DNA of 64,000 nucleotides, taken from positions 1,860,001 through 1,924,000 of the forward strand of contig JACJDG010000003.1 in the NCBI GenBank assembly GCA_016432725.1. The letters run 5' to 3'. The position numbers were made by a program, and so were the translations under genes. The notes below the pieces were generated by a model. The model did no database searches. It had not been told where the DNA came from and was given only the letters and a program-made list of their open reading frames with translations. Each line of letters starts with the position of its first letter. Position 1 is the first letter of the stretch. Shown piece by piece: positions 1 through 9,833 of this stretch. Source of the stretch: Streptomyces sp. DHE7-1. Lineage in GTDB: Bacteria; Actinomycetota; Actinomycetes; Streptomycetales; Streptomycetaceae.

Positions 1-105
1 GACGGTACGGGCGGGCAGCAGGCCGTTGCCGGCCGTGTTGAGGTAGGTGGTCCTGGGGGCGAACTCGGCGCTGACGAGGCTCTCGAACGTCTCCGTGGTC
101 TCCAT
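1..105 (-). CDS. Class V-type PLP aminotransferase, N-terminal fragment (cut by window edge)
   Basis: Only the first 35 codons lie in the window; the gene runs off the left edge on the minus strand. It starts at ATG 105 and reads METTETFESLV, followed by TYLNTAGNGLLPART. The stretch Y-L-N-T-A-G-N-G-L-L is typical of the start of fold-type I, class V PLP enzymes of the cysteine desulfurase-like group. There the Asn/Gly-rich loop leads into the first cofactor-binding strand. The catalytic lysine is outside the window, so substrate cannot be judged. The family call rests on a short stretch. Confidence 0.55.
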   Translation of the reverse strand, partial: METTETFESLVSAEFAPRTTYLNTAGNGLLPARTV

Positions 106-202
106 GGGTCCACTCTGCGGCCCGGGGAGGTCGCAGTCCATTGCCTGTTTTTGCGTGGATCCTCTCAGCGACCCTTATACGTCCGCTCCCACCTGCGGTT
201 TC

Positions 203-919
203 TCAGTGCTGGGGCACCGCGCACCCGTCCGGGCCGCAGGCCTCGGCGCCGCTCGCGCCGACCGGCTTCAGCGGGGAGCGCCCGCCCCAGGCCTGGGTCA
301 GCGCCTGGGTGAAGACCTCGGCGGGCTGGGCGCCGGAGACGCCGTACGTGCGGTCGAGGACGAAGAAGGGCACGCCGGTGGCGCCGAGCTCGGCGGCCTC
401 CCGCTCGTCGGCGCGGACCTCGTCGGCGTGGGCCGTGGGGTCGGCGAGGACCGCCCGGGCCGCGTCGGCGTCCAGTCCGGCCTCGACGGCCAGTTCCACC
501 AGCCGCTCGTCGCCCTCGGTGTACACGGACCGCTCCTCGGCGAAGTTGGCCCGGTAGAGGATCTGCAGCAGCTCGTCCTGCCTGCCCCGTTCCTTGGCGA
601 AGTGCAGCAGGCGGTGCATGTCGAAGGTGCTGCCGTGGTCGCGGTCCCGGGTGCGGTAGTCCAGGCCCTCGGCGGCGGCCTGGGCGCCCAGGTTGTCCTC
701 ACCGGCCCGGGCCTGCGCCTCGCTCATGCCGTACTTCCGGGTCAGCATGGTGAGCACCGGCTGGACGTCGCCCTTGGCGCGGCCGGGGTCCAGTTCGAAG
801 GAGCGGTGCACCACCTCGACGTCGTCACGGTGCGGGAAGGCCGCGAGCGCCTTCTCGAAGCGGGCCTTTCCGACGTAGCACCAGGGACAGGCGATGTCGC
901 TCCAGATTTCGACGCGCAT
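203..919 (-). CDS. DsbA-family (FrnE-like) dithiol oxidoreductase
   Basis: This is a 238-residue cytoplasmic thioredoxin-fold protein of the FrnE/2-hydroxychromene-2-carboxylate isomerase-like DsbA group. The N-terminus MRVEIWSDIA runs straight into CPWC (residues 11-14), the redox-active CXXC site. A TGVPFF segment near residue 178 supplies the cis-proline loop expected opposite it, and a helical domain is inserted between the two. There is no signal peptide, so it should act inside the cell. The C-terminus carries an extra Cys pair (ACGPDGCAVPQH), seen in many actinobacterial members. The reading frame is intact, with length normal for the family. The physiological substrate is unknown. Confidence 0.88.
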   Translation of the reverse strand: MRVEIWSDIACPWCYVGKARFEKALAAFPHRDDVEVVHRSFELDPGRAKGDVQPVLTMLTRKYGMSEAQARAGEDNLGAQAAAEGLDYRTRDRDHGSTFDMHRLLHFAKERGRQDELLQILYRANFAEERSVYTEGDERLVELAVEAGLDADAARAVLADPTAHADEVRADEREAAELGATGVPFFVLDRTYGVSGAQPAEVFTQALTQAWGGRSPLKPVGASGAEACGPDGCAVPQH

Positions 920-996
920 GCTTTCGGCTCTTCTCCCACTCGTACGGCGGCGGAGGCGGTCTCCGCGCGCGTACGTGAACGTTCAAGCAGCGGGGT

Positions 997-1467
997 TCAT
1001 TCCCCGGGGACCGTGAACAACAGGTTGAGGTGGAGGTGGCCGTCGTCCGGGTGCTCCGGGTCCGGGACCCAGCCCTGACGGGCGTAGAAGGCCTGGGCGC
1101 GGAGGTTGTGGACGTGCACCTCGAGTGCGGCCGTCCGGGTGCCGTCGGCCTGCCACTGCTCCACGCAGGCGGCGTGCAGGGCGGTGCCGATGCCCCCGCG
1201 CCAGTGACCGGGGTCGACGTGGAACTGGAACAGCTTGACCGCACGGGCGGACGAGCCCTCCGGGGCGCGGAAGGAGGCCAGCCCCACCAGGCGGCCGTCG
1301 CGCACCGCGCACAGCACGTGGCCGTCGGGCCGTTCGATGGCCTGCCGCCACCGTTCGGTCCAGTCGGTCTCCGGGTCCGGGAGGCCGTCCGGGTAGTACG
1401 TGGACCGGGCCCGCACCATCACCTCGGCGGCGGCCTCGGCCTCCGCGGGCAGGGCGGTCCTGATCAT
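997..1467 (-). CDS. GNAT-family N-acetyltransferase
   Basis: A single-domain GNAT protein of 156 residues. The acetyl-CoA pyrophosphate loop is visible as RGGIGTALH (residues 90-98), preceded by the beta-4 strand KLFQFHVDP, and the C-terminal part YARQGWVPD matches the closing strand region of the fold. The substrate cannot be read from the sequence. The frame is intact and the size is normal. It sits 77 bp upstream of the DsbA-like gene on the same strand, so co-transcription is possible but not shown. Confidence 0.85.
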   Translation of the reverse strand: MIRTALPAEAEAAAEVMVRARSTYYPDGLPDPETDWTERWRQAIERPDGHVLCAVRDGRLVGLASFRAPEGSSARAVKLFQFHVDPGHWRGGIGTALHAACVEQWQADGTRTAALEVHVHNLRAQAFYARQGWVPDPEHPDDGHLHLNLLFTVPGE

Positions 1468-1557
1468 CAGGGACCGGGGGTCCGGTGCGCATCGATCATG
1501 CGGGGGAGACGTGCCGGGGCGCGGTTCCGGTTCCCGGGCGCGCCCCGGCCGCCGGGC

Positions 1558-2165
1558 TCAGCCGCCGTCGCGCAGGTCGTCGGGCCAGCCGGCCCGGAAC
1601 TCGAGGTGGTCGTAGGTCACCACGCAGCCCTCCCCAGCGGCGACTGGGTCATGAAGCCGACCAGGGCCGCGCCGGACTCCTTCTCCTCGCCCAGGGTGAA
1701 GAGCCGGACGAAGGTCCAGTGCCGGCCGTCCCGGGAGGCGTGGAAGGCGAAGGCGCGGCCGGTCCGGCTGATCCGCAGCCACACCGAGCTTCCCTCGACG
1801 GTGAAGGAGTTGGCGTCGTCGGAGTGCCCCCGGGTGACCACCGTGCAGACGGTGGGCACGTCCGGGGAGTACTCCAGGCAGAGCTTGGCCCAGGCGCGGT
1901 CGCCGACGTGGACGTACAGGACCCCGGCGTCGAAGGAGGCGCCGAACCCCACGGTGACCCTGGCTATGAGCTGGAAGTCCCCCTCGGGCGCCCCGAGCAG
2001 CCGGGGCGCGTCGGCGGCGGGATCGAGGGCCTCACCGGTGGGCGGTACGAAGCGGTCCTGCCGGGGTCCGGCCCAGCCGGTGAGCACACCGCCCTCGTAG
2101 GACCAGTTGCCGTCGGGCCCGTAGGTCCGCAGGGAGAAGGGCAGTTCGGGGAGTTCTACGTCCAT
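1558..2165 (-). CDS. DUF1349 (concanavalin-like) protein, frameshifted
   Basis: A regulation-of-enolase/DUF1349 family protein with a beta-sandwich, concanavalin-like fold. Typical motifs are DAGVLYVHVGDRAWAKLCLEY in the middle, then SVWLRISRTGRAFAFHASRDG. The frame runs from ATG 2165 through GFMTQSP and then stops prematurely at 1617. The expected C-terminus GCVVTYDHLEFRAGWPDD continues in the next frame to a stop at 1558. One extra G in the G4 run (plus-strand CCCC, 1632-1635) restores S-P-L-G-E-G-C-V-V and a protein of about 202 residues. The function of the family is poorly defined. I treat the break as a probable sequence error. Confidence 0.8.
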
Positions 2166-2210
2166 CGCGCGAGTGTCCCAGGTTCCTCGTCGGCAGTCCG
2201 GCCGATCGGA

Positions 2211-3739
2211 TCAGCGTTCCAGCAGGCCGTTGAACCGGCGGGGCAGTCCGAGCGGGTTGTCGTCGCGCAGTTCCCGGGGCAGCAGGGCCTCGGGCGCGTT
2301 CTGGTAGGCGACCGGCCGCAGCCACCGCTCGACGGCGGTGCCGCCCACCGAGGTGGAGGTGGAGGTGGTCGCGGGGTACGGGCCGCCGTGGTGCTGGGCC
2401 GGCGCCACCGCCACCCCGGTCGGCCACGCGTCGACCAGCACGCGCCCGGCCAGCGGAGTCAGCTCGGCCAGGATCTCCGTGCCCGCCCCTCGCCGGCGGC
2501 CTCGCCGGCCGACAGGTGGACCGTGGCCGTGAGGTTGCCCGGCAGCCGCGACAGCACGGCCGTGGCCTCGCCGTCGTCGGCGTAGCGGACCACCACGGTC
2601 ACCGGCCCGAAGCACTCCTCCAGCAGCAGGTCGTACGCCCCTTCGGCGGTCAGGCCGCGCGCCGGGACCGTCAGGAAGCCCGGGCTCACCGTGTGCTCGC
2701 CGCCCGCGCCCGGCGTGACCGGCGCCTCCACTCCCGGCAGCTGGGCGCGCTCGGCCACACCCGCGATGAAGTCGTCCCGCATCCGGTGGTCGAGCAGTAC
2801 CCCGGCGGCGGTGTCACCGACGGCGTCCGCCAGGGACTTCAGCAGCCGGTCGCCGGCGTCGCCGGACGGCACCAGCACCAGGCCCGGCTTGACGCAGAAC
2901 TGGCCGACGCCGAGGGTCATGGACCCGGCGAGCCCGGAACCGATCGCCTCGGCCCGCTCGGCCGCCGCCTCCTCGGTGACCAGGACCGGGTTCAGCGAGC
3001 CCAGCTCACCGTGGAAGGGGATCGGCACCGGACGCGCGGCGGCCGCGTCGAACAGGGCGCGCCCGCCGCGCACCGAACCGGTGAAGCCGGCGGCGGCGAC
3101 CAGCGGGTGCCCGATCAGCTCGACGCCCGCCTCGAAGCCGTGCACGAGGCCGACGACCCCTTCGGGGATGCCGTGTTCGGCGGCGGCCCGGCGCAGCACC
3201 CCGGCGACCAGCTCGGACAGCGCCGGGTGGTCGGGGTGGGCCTTCACGACCACCGGGCAGCCGGCGGCCAGCGCGCTCGCGGTGTCACCGCCGGCCACGG
3301 AGAAGGCGAAGGGGAAGTTGGAGGCGGAGTAGACGGCCACGACGCCCAGCGGCACCTTGTACCGGCGCAGGTCGGGGACCGGCGGGGTGGCGGTCTCGTC
3401 GGGGTGGTCGATGATCACGTCGAGGAAGGCGCCCTCGTCGACGATGCCGGCGAAGGCCCGCAACTGGTACACCGTGCGGGCGAGTTCCCCGGTGAGGCGG
3501 ACCGGCCCGAGGGCGGTCTCGGCGTCCGCGGTCCCGATCAGGCCGTCGGCGGCCGCGTCCAGGCCGGCGGCGGCCGAGCGGAGGAAGGCCGAGCGCACGG
3601 CGCGGTCGGCGAGGGCACCGCGCGCGGCGCGCGCCGCCCGGACGGCCGCGTCCACCTCCTGGGCCGTGGCCTCCGTCGCAACCTGCTCACGCTGCTTCCC
3701 GGTGCGCGGGTCGACACTCCAGACTGGTGCTGCTGCCAC
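2211..3739 (-). CDS. Alpha-ketoglutarate semialdehyde (2,5-dioxovalerate) dehydrogenase, frameshifted near C-terminus
   Basis: An NAD(P)+-dependent aldehyde dehydrogenase of the KGSADH group. It would oxidise 2,5-dioxopentanoate to 2-oxoglutarate, the last step of oxidative pentose, aldarate and hexuronate catabolism. Visible features are SNFPFAF (140-146), cofactor-binding lysine K166, base E245 in HGELGSLNP, and nucleophile C282 in GQFCVKPG. I chose GTG 3739 because a GGAGGG ribosome site lies 7 nt upstream. The frame breaks after AGEAAGEG at a G4 run (plus-strand CCCC, 2486-2489). The C-terminus, with GTEILAELTPLAGRVLVDAW and ending FNGLLER, follows in the next frame, giving about 509 residues. 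It is divergent from the IclR gene at 3870, a likely regulator. KdgD, Udh and the IlvD/DapA operon elsewhere in the window would feed it. Confidence 0.88.
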
Positions 3740-3787
3740 CGCGGGTCCCTCCAGATAAGGCCGCATTCGCTGGGTAACCATCAGCCG

Positions 3788-3805
3788 CGTTCGATATACT
3801 GAACG
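3788..3805. promoter_or_regulatory. Candidate IclR-family operator (inverted repeat)
   Basis: Perfect 5-bp arms CGTTC / GAACG flank the 8-bp spacer gatatact in the 130-bp gap between the divergent KGSA dehydrogenase and IclR genes. Its location and its dyad with AT-rich centre are what an IclR dimer site should look like, so it could control both genes. Binding by this regulator is inference. Confidence 0.5.
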
Positions 3806-3869
3806 CTGTCTCTGATGATGAATATGCTGCTCGGAGACTATTTCTCGTCGAACGAAGGGGTCAAGGGCG

Positions 3870-4640
3870 ATGTCGGCAGGCGAGACGGGCGGGGCGCAGG
3901 TCAAGTCCGCGGTGCGGACCGTTGAATTGCTCGAGTACTTCGCCGGCAGGCCCGGCATGCACTCCCTCGCGGCCGTGCAGGAGGCCGTGGGCTACCCCAA
4001 GTCCAGCCTGTACATGCTGCTGCGCACGCTCGTGGAGCTGGGCTGGGTGGAGACGGACGCCACGGGGACGCGGTACGGCATCGGCGTGCGGGCACTGCTG
4101 GTCGGCACGTCCTACATCGACGGCGACGAGGCGGTGGCGGCCGCCCGGCCGACCCTGGACCGCCTCTCCGACGACACCACGGAGACCATCCACCTGGCCC
4201 GGCTCGACGGCACGAACGTGGTGTACCTGGCCACCCGGCAGTCGCAGCACTACCTGCGCCCGTTCACCCGGGTCGGCCGGCGGCTGCCCGCCCACTCCAC
4301 CTCCCTCGGCAAGGCGCTGCTCGCCACCCACACCGACGAGCAGGTGCGCAAGCTGCTGCCGGAGACCCTGCCCGCCCTCACCGAGCACACCATCACCGAC
4401 CGCGAGAAGCTGATCGAGGAACTGCACCAGGTCCGCGAGCAGGGCTTCGCCGTCGACCGCGAGGAGAACACGCTGGGGCTGCGCTGCTTCGGCGTGGCCA
4501 TCCCGTACCGCACACCCGCCCGGGACGCCATCAGCTGCTCGGTGCCGGTGGCCCGGCTGACCCCCGCCCACGAGCAGATGATCAAGGACGCGCTGTTCGA
4601 CGCGCGGGACCGGCTGACGCTGGCGACGCGGCGGCTGTAG
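3870..4640 (+). CDS. IclR-family transcriptional regulator
   Basis: A 256-residue regulator with an N-terminal winged helix (about residues 10-70; VKSAVRTVELLEYFAGRPG then SSLYMLLRTLVELGW). The C-terminal IclR effector-binding domain is recognisable from LPAHSTSLGKALLA, the conserved DREKLIEELHQVREQGFAVDREE region, and ISCSVPVARL. IclR proteins usually bind a small carboxylate or sugar-acid catabolite. The gene is divergent from the alpha-ketoglutarate semialdehyde dehydrogenase with a dyad between them, so control of sugar-acid oxidation is the natural inference. The start ATG 3870 follows a purine-rich stretch (AAGGGCG). The frame is intact. Confidence 0.9.
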   Translation: MSAGETGGAQVKSAVRTVELLEYFAGRPGMHSLAAVQEAVGYPKSSLYMLLRTLVELGWVETDATGTRYGIGVRALLVGTSYIDGDEAVAAARPTLDRLSDDTTETIHLARLDGTNVVYLATRQSQHYLRPFTRVGRRLPAHSTSLGKALLATHTDEQVRKLLPETLPALTEHTITDREKLIEELHQVREQGFAVDREENTLGLRCFGVAIPYRTPARDAISCSVPVARLTPAHEQMIKDALFDARDRLTLATRRL

Positions 4641-4734
4641 TCCGGCGCGGGCGGCGCGGTCTCCCCCGTCCGGCGGAGCGGGATCGTCGTCACGCAGGAG
4701 GCGCGACACCGCTGCGGTACGGGAGAGTCGGGCC

Positions 4735-6010
4735 ATGCCGACCTCGCCCTCCCCCGCCGCCTCCCCGCTGGGGAGGGCGCCGGCGTTCCTGTTCGGCGGG
4801 CGGGCGCGACGGCGCCGGATCCATCTGGTGCTGGGCGGCGCGCTCGCCATGCCCTACGTCCTCGTCGGCTCGGTGATCCTCGGTCCGCTCACCGGCGCGG
4901 ACGACGTCTTCAGCTCCTTGCCCCTGCAACTCGGCTCGTTCGCCGTGGGGTTGCCCCTCGCCGCCGTCACCTCGCTGTTCCCGCCGACCCGGCCGCTGGA
5001 GACGGGCGCGGTGCGCGCGCTGTGCGGCGTGGACGCGGGCGCCCTCGCCGACGGCCCGGCCCGCACCCGGGCGGAACGGGCCCGTACGGCACTCTGGTTC
5101 ACCCTGCACCTCGGACTGGGCGGGATCGTCTCCGGGATGTCGCTGGCCGTGCCGCCGTTCGCGGCCGTCCTCGTCGTACTGCCCGTGGTGGCCCCGCTGC
5201 GGGCAGCCCACTGGAGCCGCCCGCGGCCCTGGACCACGCCTGGGCGACGGCGTTGTGCCCGGTGGCCGGTCTCGCCATGCTCGCCGCTCTCGCCGCCTGC
5301 GCCGCCGGCGCCGGCGCCCTGCTCGCCCGCTGCGCCCCGCCCTGCTCGGCCCCACCCCCGAGGACCGGCTCGCCGCGGCCGAGGCCCGCGCCGCCGACCT
5401 CGCCGTGCGCAACCGGCTCGCGCGCGAGCTGCACGACTCGGTCGGCCACGCGCTGAGCGCCGTCACCCTGCAGGCGGTCGCCGCCCGCCGGGTCCTGGAC
5501 CGCGATCCGGAGTTCGTCCGCGAGGCGCTGGCCGCCATCGAGGAGACCACCCGGCGCACGGTCGGTGAACTCGACACGGTGCTGGGCGTCCTGCGGGACG
5601 GCGACGCCCCCGGCACCGCGCCCGCGCCGACCCTGGCCGCCGACCTGGACGGGCTGCTGCGCCGGACCCGGGCGGCCGGGCAGCCGGTGACGGCCGCCGT
5701 CGCCACCGACCCCGCCGCCCTGCCCCCGCTGCTCTCCAGGGAGGCGTACCGGATCGTCCAGGAGGGACTGAGCAACGCCCTCCGGCACGCCGGCACACCG
5801 GTCGCCCTCCGCATCGCCGCCGCCGGCGGTCTGCTGGAGATCACCATGGAGAACCCGCTCGGCGCCGGCCCCGCGGCCCGCCCCGGTGGCGGCCACGGTC
5901 TGCGCGGCATCGCCGACCGGGTGCGGCTGCTGGGCGGCACGGCGCGGGCCGGGGCGGCCGGGGACACCTGGCGGCTGCACGTCCGGCTGCCCGTGCGGGA
6001 CCACGCGTGA
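4735..6010 (+). CDS. Two-component sensor histidine kinase (HisKA_3 type), two frameshifts
   Basis: A membrane sensor kinase of the NarL-partner class. The N-terminal half holds hydrophobic segments (HLVLGGALAMPYVLVGSVIL; LWFTLHLGLGGIVSGM; AAVLVVLPVVAPL; CPVAGLAMLAALAACAAGAG). The kinase core has the phospho-acceptor H-box RELHDSVGHALS, the N-box REAYRIVQEGLSNALRHA, and the G-box GGGHGLRGIADRVRLLGG. The reading frame shifts twice, at CCC 5220-5222 and CCCC 5335-5338. One added C at each site gives a continuous protein of about 425 residues. The stop at 6008-6010 lies 17 nt before the response-regulator ATG. The ligand is unknown. Confidence 0.85.
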
Positions 6011-6027
6011 CCGACGAAGGGACCCCC

Positions 6028-6687
6028 ATGACCCGGCCCGCGATCCGGGTCGTCCTCGCCGACGACGAGCGCATGGTGCGCACCGCGCTGCGCGCCATCC
6101 TCTCCGCCGAGCCCGGGATCGAGGTGGTGGGCGAGGCGGCGACCGGCGCGGAGGCCGTGTCCGTGGCCCGGGAGCTGCGTCCCGACGTGGTCCTCATGGA
6201 CGTCCGCATGCCGGGGACCGACGGGATCCGGGCCACCGAGCGGATCCTCACCGGTTCCGGCGGGGCGCCCCGGATCGTGGTCGTGACCACCTTCGAGAAC
6301 GACTCCTACGTGTACGAGGCGCTGCGGGCCGGAGCCTCCGGGTTCCTGCTGAAGCGGGCCGACGCCGAGACGCTCGTCCAGGCCGTGCGGCTGGTCGCGC
6401 GCACCGACACCCTGCTGTTCCCCGCGGCCCTGCGGGACCTCGCGGCCGTCCGGGCCCGGCGGGCACCGGCTCCCCCGGCCTGGGTGAGCAGGCTCACGGG
6501 ACGCGAGAGCGAGACGCTGCGCCTCCTGGCCGACGGGCTCACCAACGCCGAGCTGGCCCGGCGGCTCGGCGTCGGGCCGGCCACCGTGAAGTCGCACGTC
6601 GCGGCGGTGCTGGCGAAGACCGGCACCCGGGACCGGACCCAGGCGGTGATCGCCGCGTACGAGGCCGGCTTTCTGAACGGGGGATGA
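6028..6687 (+). CDS. NarL/LuxR-type response regulator
   Basis: A 219-residue response regulator. The receiver domain carries the acidic pocket LADDE (residues 10-14) and the phospho-acceptor in VVLMDVRMPGTDG, with VVTTF and LLKRA as switch and lysine motifs. The C-terminal LuxR-type helix-turn-helix includes LTGRESETLRLLADGLTN and VKSHVAAVLAKTGTRDR. I prefer ATG 6028, with GAAGGGA just upstream; GTG 6007, which overlaps the kinase stop, is an alternative. It pairs with the histidine kinase immediately upstream. The penicillin-binding protein gene 55 bp downstream is a plausible but unproven target. Confidence 0.92.
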   Translation: MTRPAIRVVLADDERMVRTALRAILSAEPGIEVVGEAATGAEAVSVARELRPDVVLMDVRMPGTDGIRATERILTGSGGAPRIVVVTTFENDSYVYEALRAGASGFLLKRADAETLVQAVRLVARTDTLLFPAALRDLAAVRARRAPAPPAWVSRLTGRESETLRLLADGLTNAELARRLGVGPATVKSHVAAVLAKTGTRDRTQAVIAAYEAGFLNGG

Positions 6688-6741
6688 GAAAAACGGGCGT
6701 ACGGGAACGATTGCCCCGCCCTGGTCGTCATCACGGGCGGG

Positions 6742-8195
6742 ATGAACAAGACGATCAGGCGGGCGTCCGTCTTCACACTGCTGCTCGTGCTCGCCCTGCT
6801 GGTCAGGGCGACCTGGGTGCAGTACTACGACGGCACGGCCCTCGCGGACGACCAGGCGAACCGGCGCAACGCCATCCAGACGTACGCGCAGCCGCTGGGC
6901 AACATCATCGTGGCGGGCAGCCCCGTCACCGGCTCGGCGCGCACGAAGGGCGGCGACCTCGCGTACAAGCGGACCTACAAGGACGGAGAGCTGTACGCGG
7001 CGGTGACCGGCTACGCGTCGCAGGCGTACGCCCCGACCCAGTTGGAGGGCATCTACCAGGACCTGCTGAACGGCACGGACAGCAGGCTGAAGACCGTGCT
7101 GGACACGGTGACCGGCAAGCGCGCCGACCCCGGCGACGTGCTGACCACGATCGACCCCGCCGTGCAGAAGGCGGCGTACCGGGCGCTCGGCCGCAACAAG
7201 GGCGCCGCGGTGGCCCTCGACCCGAAGACCGGGAAGATCCTGGCCGTGGTCTCGACGCCGTCGTACGACCCCACACGGCTCACCGACGCGAACACCGCCG
7301 GGGCGGCCTGGAAGTCGCTCACCACGGACAAGGACAAGCCGCTCACCAACCGCGCGCTGCGCCAGCCGCTGCCGCCGGGCTCGACGTTCAAACTGGTCGT
7401 GGCGGCCGCCGCGCTGGAGAACGGGCTCTACGGCAACGTGGACGAGCCGACCGACAGCCCGGATCCGTACACCCTGCAGGGCACCGACCGGGTCCTGGCC
7501 AACGAGAACAAGTCGGCCCCTGCGAGAACGCCACGATCCGGGTCGCTCTCCGCTACTCCTGCAACAACGTCTTCGGCAAGATGGCCGTCGACCTCGGCCA
7601 GGACAAGGTGCGGGCCATGGCGGAGAAGTTCGGCTTCAACGACGAGGAGCAGGACGTCCCGGTGCGGGCGTACTCCAGCGTCTACCCCTCCGGCATGGAC
7701 AAGGCGCAGACCGCCCTGTCCGGCATCGGCCAGTTCGACGTCACCGCCACCCCGCTGCAGATGGCCATGGTGTCCGCGGTGATGGCGAACGGCGGCAAGC
7801 TGGTCTCCCCGCACATGGTGTCGCGGATCACCGACGGCAACGGCGACGTGCTGCGGGACTACGACGACGAAGCGGATAGCGAGAAGATCGTCGGTTCGGA
7901 CACCGCGGCGCAGCTGCGCTCGGCGATGGAGACGGTGGTCCGGGACGGTACGGGCACGAACGCGCGGATCGACGGGGCGACGGTGGGCGGCAAGACGGGC
8001 ACCGCCCAGCACGGTGAGAACAACAGCAAGACGCCGTACGCCTGGTTCACCTCGTACGGCAAGTCCGACAGCACCGGCAAGGAGGTCGCCGTCGCGGTGA
8101 TGGTCGAGCAGTCGGACGCGGCCCGCTCGGAGGTCAGCGGCAACGGCCTCGCGGCGCCGGTGGCCAGGGCGATGATGCAGGCGGCGCTCGACTAG
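6742..8195 (+). CDS. Class B penicillin-binding protein (PbpA-like transpeptidase), frameshifted
   Basis: A membrane-anchored peptidoglycan transpeptidase. One N-terminal membrane helix (residues about 8-25) is followed by a dimerisation/pedestal region and the transpeptidase domain. Active-site motifs are STFK (S214), SCN (S273, in RYSCNNVFGK) and KTG (K418, in GGKTGTAQHG), so all catalytic residues are present. The frame breaks at CCCC 7517-7520; one added C gives SAPCENATIRVAL and a 484-residue protein, normal for PbpA-type proteins of actinomycetes. A two-component system lies directly upstream. It faces the purine permease with a shared terminator between them. Confidence 0.9.
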
Positions 8196-8202
8196 GCGGG
8201 CG

Positions 8203-8228
8203 GGGGGCGGTCCGGCGGGGCCGCCCCC
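8203..8228. terminator. Bidirectional hairpin terminator between convergent genes
   Basis: Perfect 8-bp arms GGGGGCGG / CCGCCCCC around a 10-nt loop, lying between the stop of the penicillin-binding protein (8195) and the stop of the permease (8240). There is no T tract, as is usual in Streptomyces. Confidence 0.6.
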
Positions 8229-8239
8229 TCACCGGTGCC

Positions 8240-9691
8240 TCACTTGACGCCGAGGGCCTGCTCCACCGGGTCGATGGCGAAGTACACCAGGAACAGCGCC
8301 GAGACGCCCCACAGCAGCCAGTTGACCTCGCGGGCCTTGCCCAGGACGGTCTTGATGAGCACGTAGGACAGGAAGCCCGCGCCGATGCCGTCGGTGATGG
8401 AGTAGGTGAACGGCATCGCGGCGATGGTGAGGAACGCCGGGATGGCGATCTCGTAGCGGTCCCAGTCGATGTGCTTGACGTGGGTCATCATCAGGAAGCC
8501 CACCGCGATCAGCGCGGGCGCCGCGGCCTGCAGCGGGACGATGGTCAGCAGCGGGGTGAGGAAGAGCGCCAGCCCGAACAGGCCACCGGTGACGAGGTTG
8601 GCGAAGCCGGTGCGGGCGCCCTCCCCGACGCCGGCCGCGGACTCGATGTAGGCGGTGTTGGAGGAGGCGGAGCCGACCCCGCCGGCGACGGCGGCGGCAC
8701 CGTCGATGAACAGCACCCGGCCGATGCCGGGCACCTGGCCCTCCTCGTCGAGCAGTCCGGCCTCGGCGCTGATGCCGACGATGGTGCCCATGGCGTCGAA
8801 GAAGTCGGACAGGATGAGGGTGAAGACCAGCAGCACGGCGGTCAGCACGCCCGCCTCGGCGAAGCCGCCGAACAGGCTGAAGTGACCGACGAGACCGAAG
8901 TCCGGGGCGGCGACGATCTCGTCCGGGACCTTCGGTGTGGTCAGGCCCCAGCTCTTGACGCCGGCGAGCGCGTCGATGACGATCGCGACCACCGTCATCG
9001 TGACGATGCTGATGAGGATCGCGCCCTTCACCCTCCGGGCGAGCAGCGCGATGGTCAGCAGCACGCCGAGGCAGAAGACCAGCACGGGCCAGCCGGTCAG
9101 CCGCCCGACCGCGCCGAGCTGGACCGGCACGGTGCTGTGCGCGGCGTCGGGGATGCGGCTGACGAACCCGGCGTCCACGAAGCCGATGAAGGCGATGAAC
9201 AGGCCGATGCCGACGCCGATGGCCTGCTTGAGCTGCTGCGGGATCGCGTTCATGATCGCCTCGCGCAGGCCGGTGAGCACCAGCAGGCAGATGACGGCGC
9301 CTTCGAGGACGACCAGGCCCATCGCGTCCGCCCAGCTCATCAGCGGGGCCAGCTGGAAGGCGACGACCGCGTTGAGGCCGAGGCCCGCGGCGATGGCGAG
9401 CGGGAGGTTGCCCCCGACGCCCATCACGATCGTCATCACACAGGCCACCAGCGCGGTGGCGGTGACGAGTTGGCCGGTGTCGAGGGTGTGGCCGAACTTG
9501 TCCTTGGCGCTGCCCAGGATGATGGGATTCAGGACGAGGATGTAGGCCATGGTGAAGAACGTGGCGAAGCCGCCGCGTATCTCCCGGCCGAGAGTGGAGC
9601 CCCGTTCGGAGATTCTGAAGAAGCGGTCGACGCCGTTGCCCACGGGCGGTGCGGCGCCTGCCCGCTGGTCCGCCTTCTGCGTGTCGGACAT
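8240..9691 (-). CDS. NCS2-family purine (guanine/hypoxanthine-type) permease
   Basis: A 483-residue polytopic membrane protein of the NCS2/AzgA-like branch, with about 12 hydrophobic segments. Characteristic stretches are GFATFFTMAYILVLNP near residue 40, GLGLNAVVAFQLAP, then DFFDAMGTIVGISAEAG and SSSNTAYIESAAGVGEGART, which carry conserved NCS2 residues. It imports purine bases by proton symport in characterised relatives. The exact base is not readable from sequence. The frame is intact and the length normal. It is transcribed alone, from a promoter that should lie in 9692-9833. Confidence 0.9.
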   Translation of the reverse strand: MSDTQKADQRAGAAPPVGNGVDRFFRISERGSTLGREIRGGFATFFTMAYILVLNPIILGSAKDKFGHTLDTGQLVTATALVACVMTIVMGVGGNLPLAIAAGLGLNAVVAFQLAPLMSWADAMGLVVLEGAVICLLVLTGLREAIMNAIPQQLKQAIGVGIGLFIAFIGFVDAGFVSRIPDAAHSTVPVQLGAVGRLTGWPVLVFCLGVLLTIALLARRVKGAILISIVTMTVVAIVIDALAGVKSWGLTTPKVPDEIVAAPDFGLVGHFSLFGGFAEAGVLTAVLLVFTLILSDFFDAMGTIVGISAEAGLLDEEGQVPGIGRVLFIDGAAAVAGGVGSASSNTAYIESAAGVGEGARTGFANLVTGGLFGLALFLTPLLTIVPLQAAAPALIAVGFLMMTHVKHIDWDRYEIAIPAFLTIAAMPFTYSITDGIGAGFLSYVLIKTVLGKAREVNWLLWGVSALFLVYFAIDPVEQALGVK

Positions 9692-9833
9692 GGTCGTACT
9701 CCTCGTCGGCTGATCAAGGGTGCGTGGATGCTGGCTGGATTGTTCCCCTGTCGAACCCGTTTCAGGTTTTCCTCGTGTTACGGAATCGGGGTTCGGCCCG
9801 GCACGGACACCCGGACCGTCCCCGGCACCGACG

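Noticed and set aside
36-1078. A 343-residue plus-strand open frame near the left end
   Set aside because: It lies antisense to the DsbA-like gene and is Gly/Ala/Val rich without motifs.
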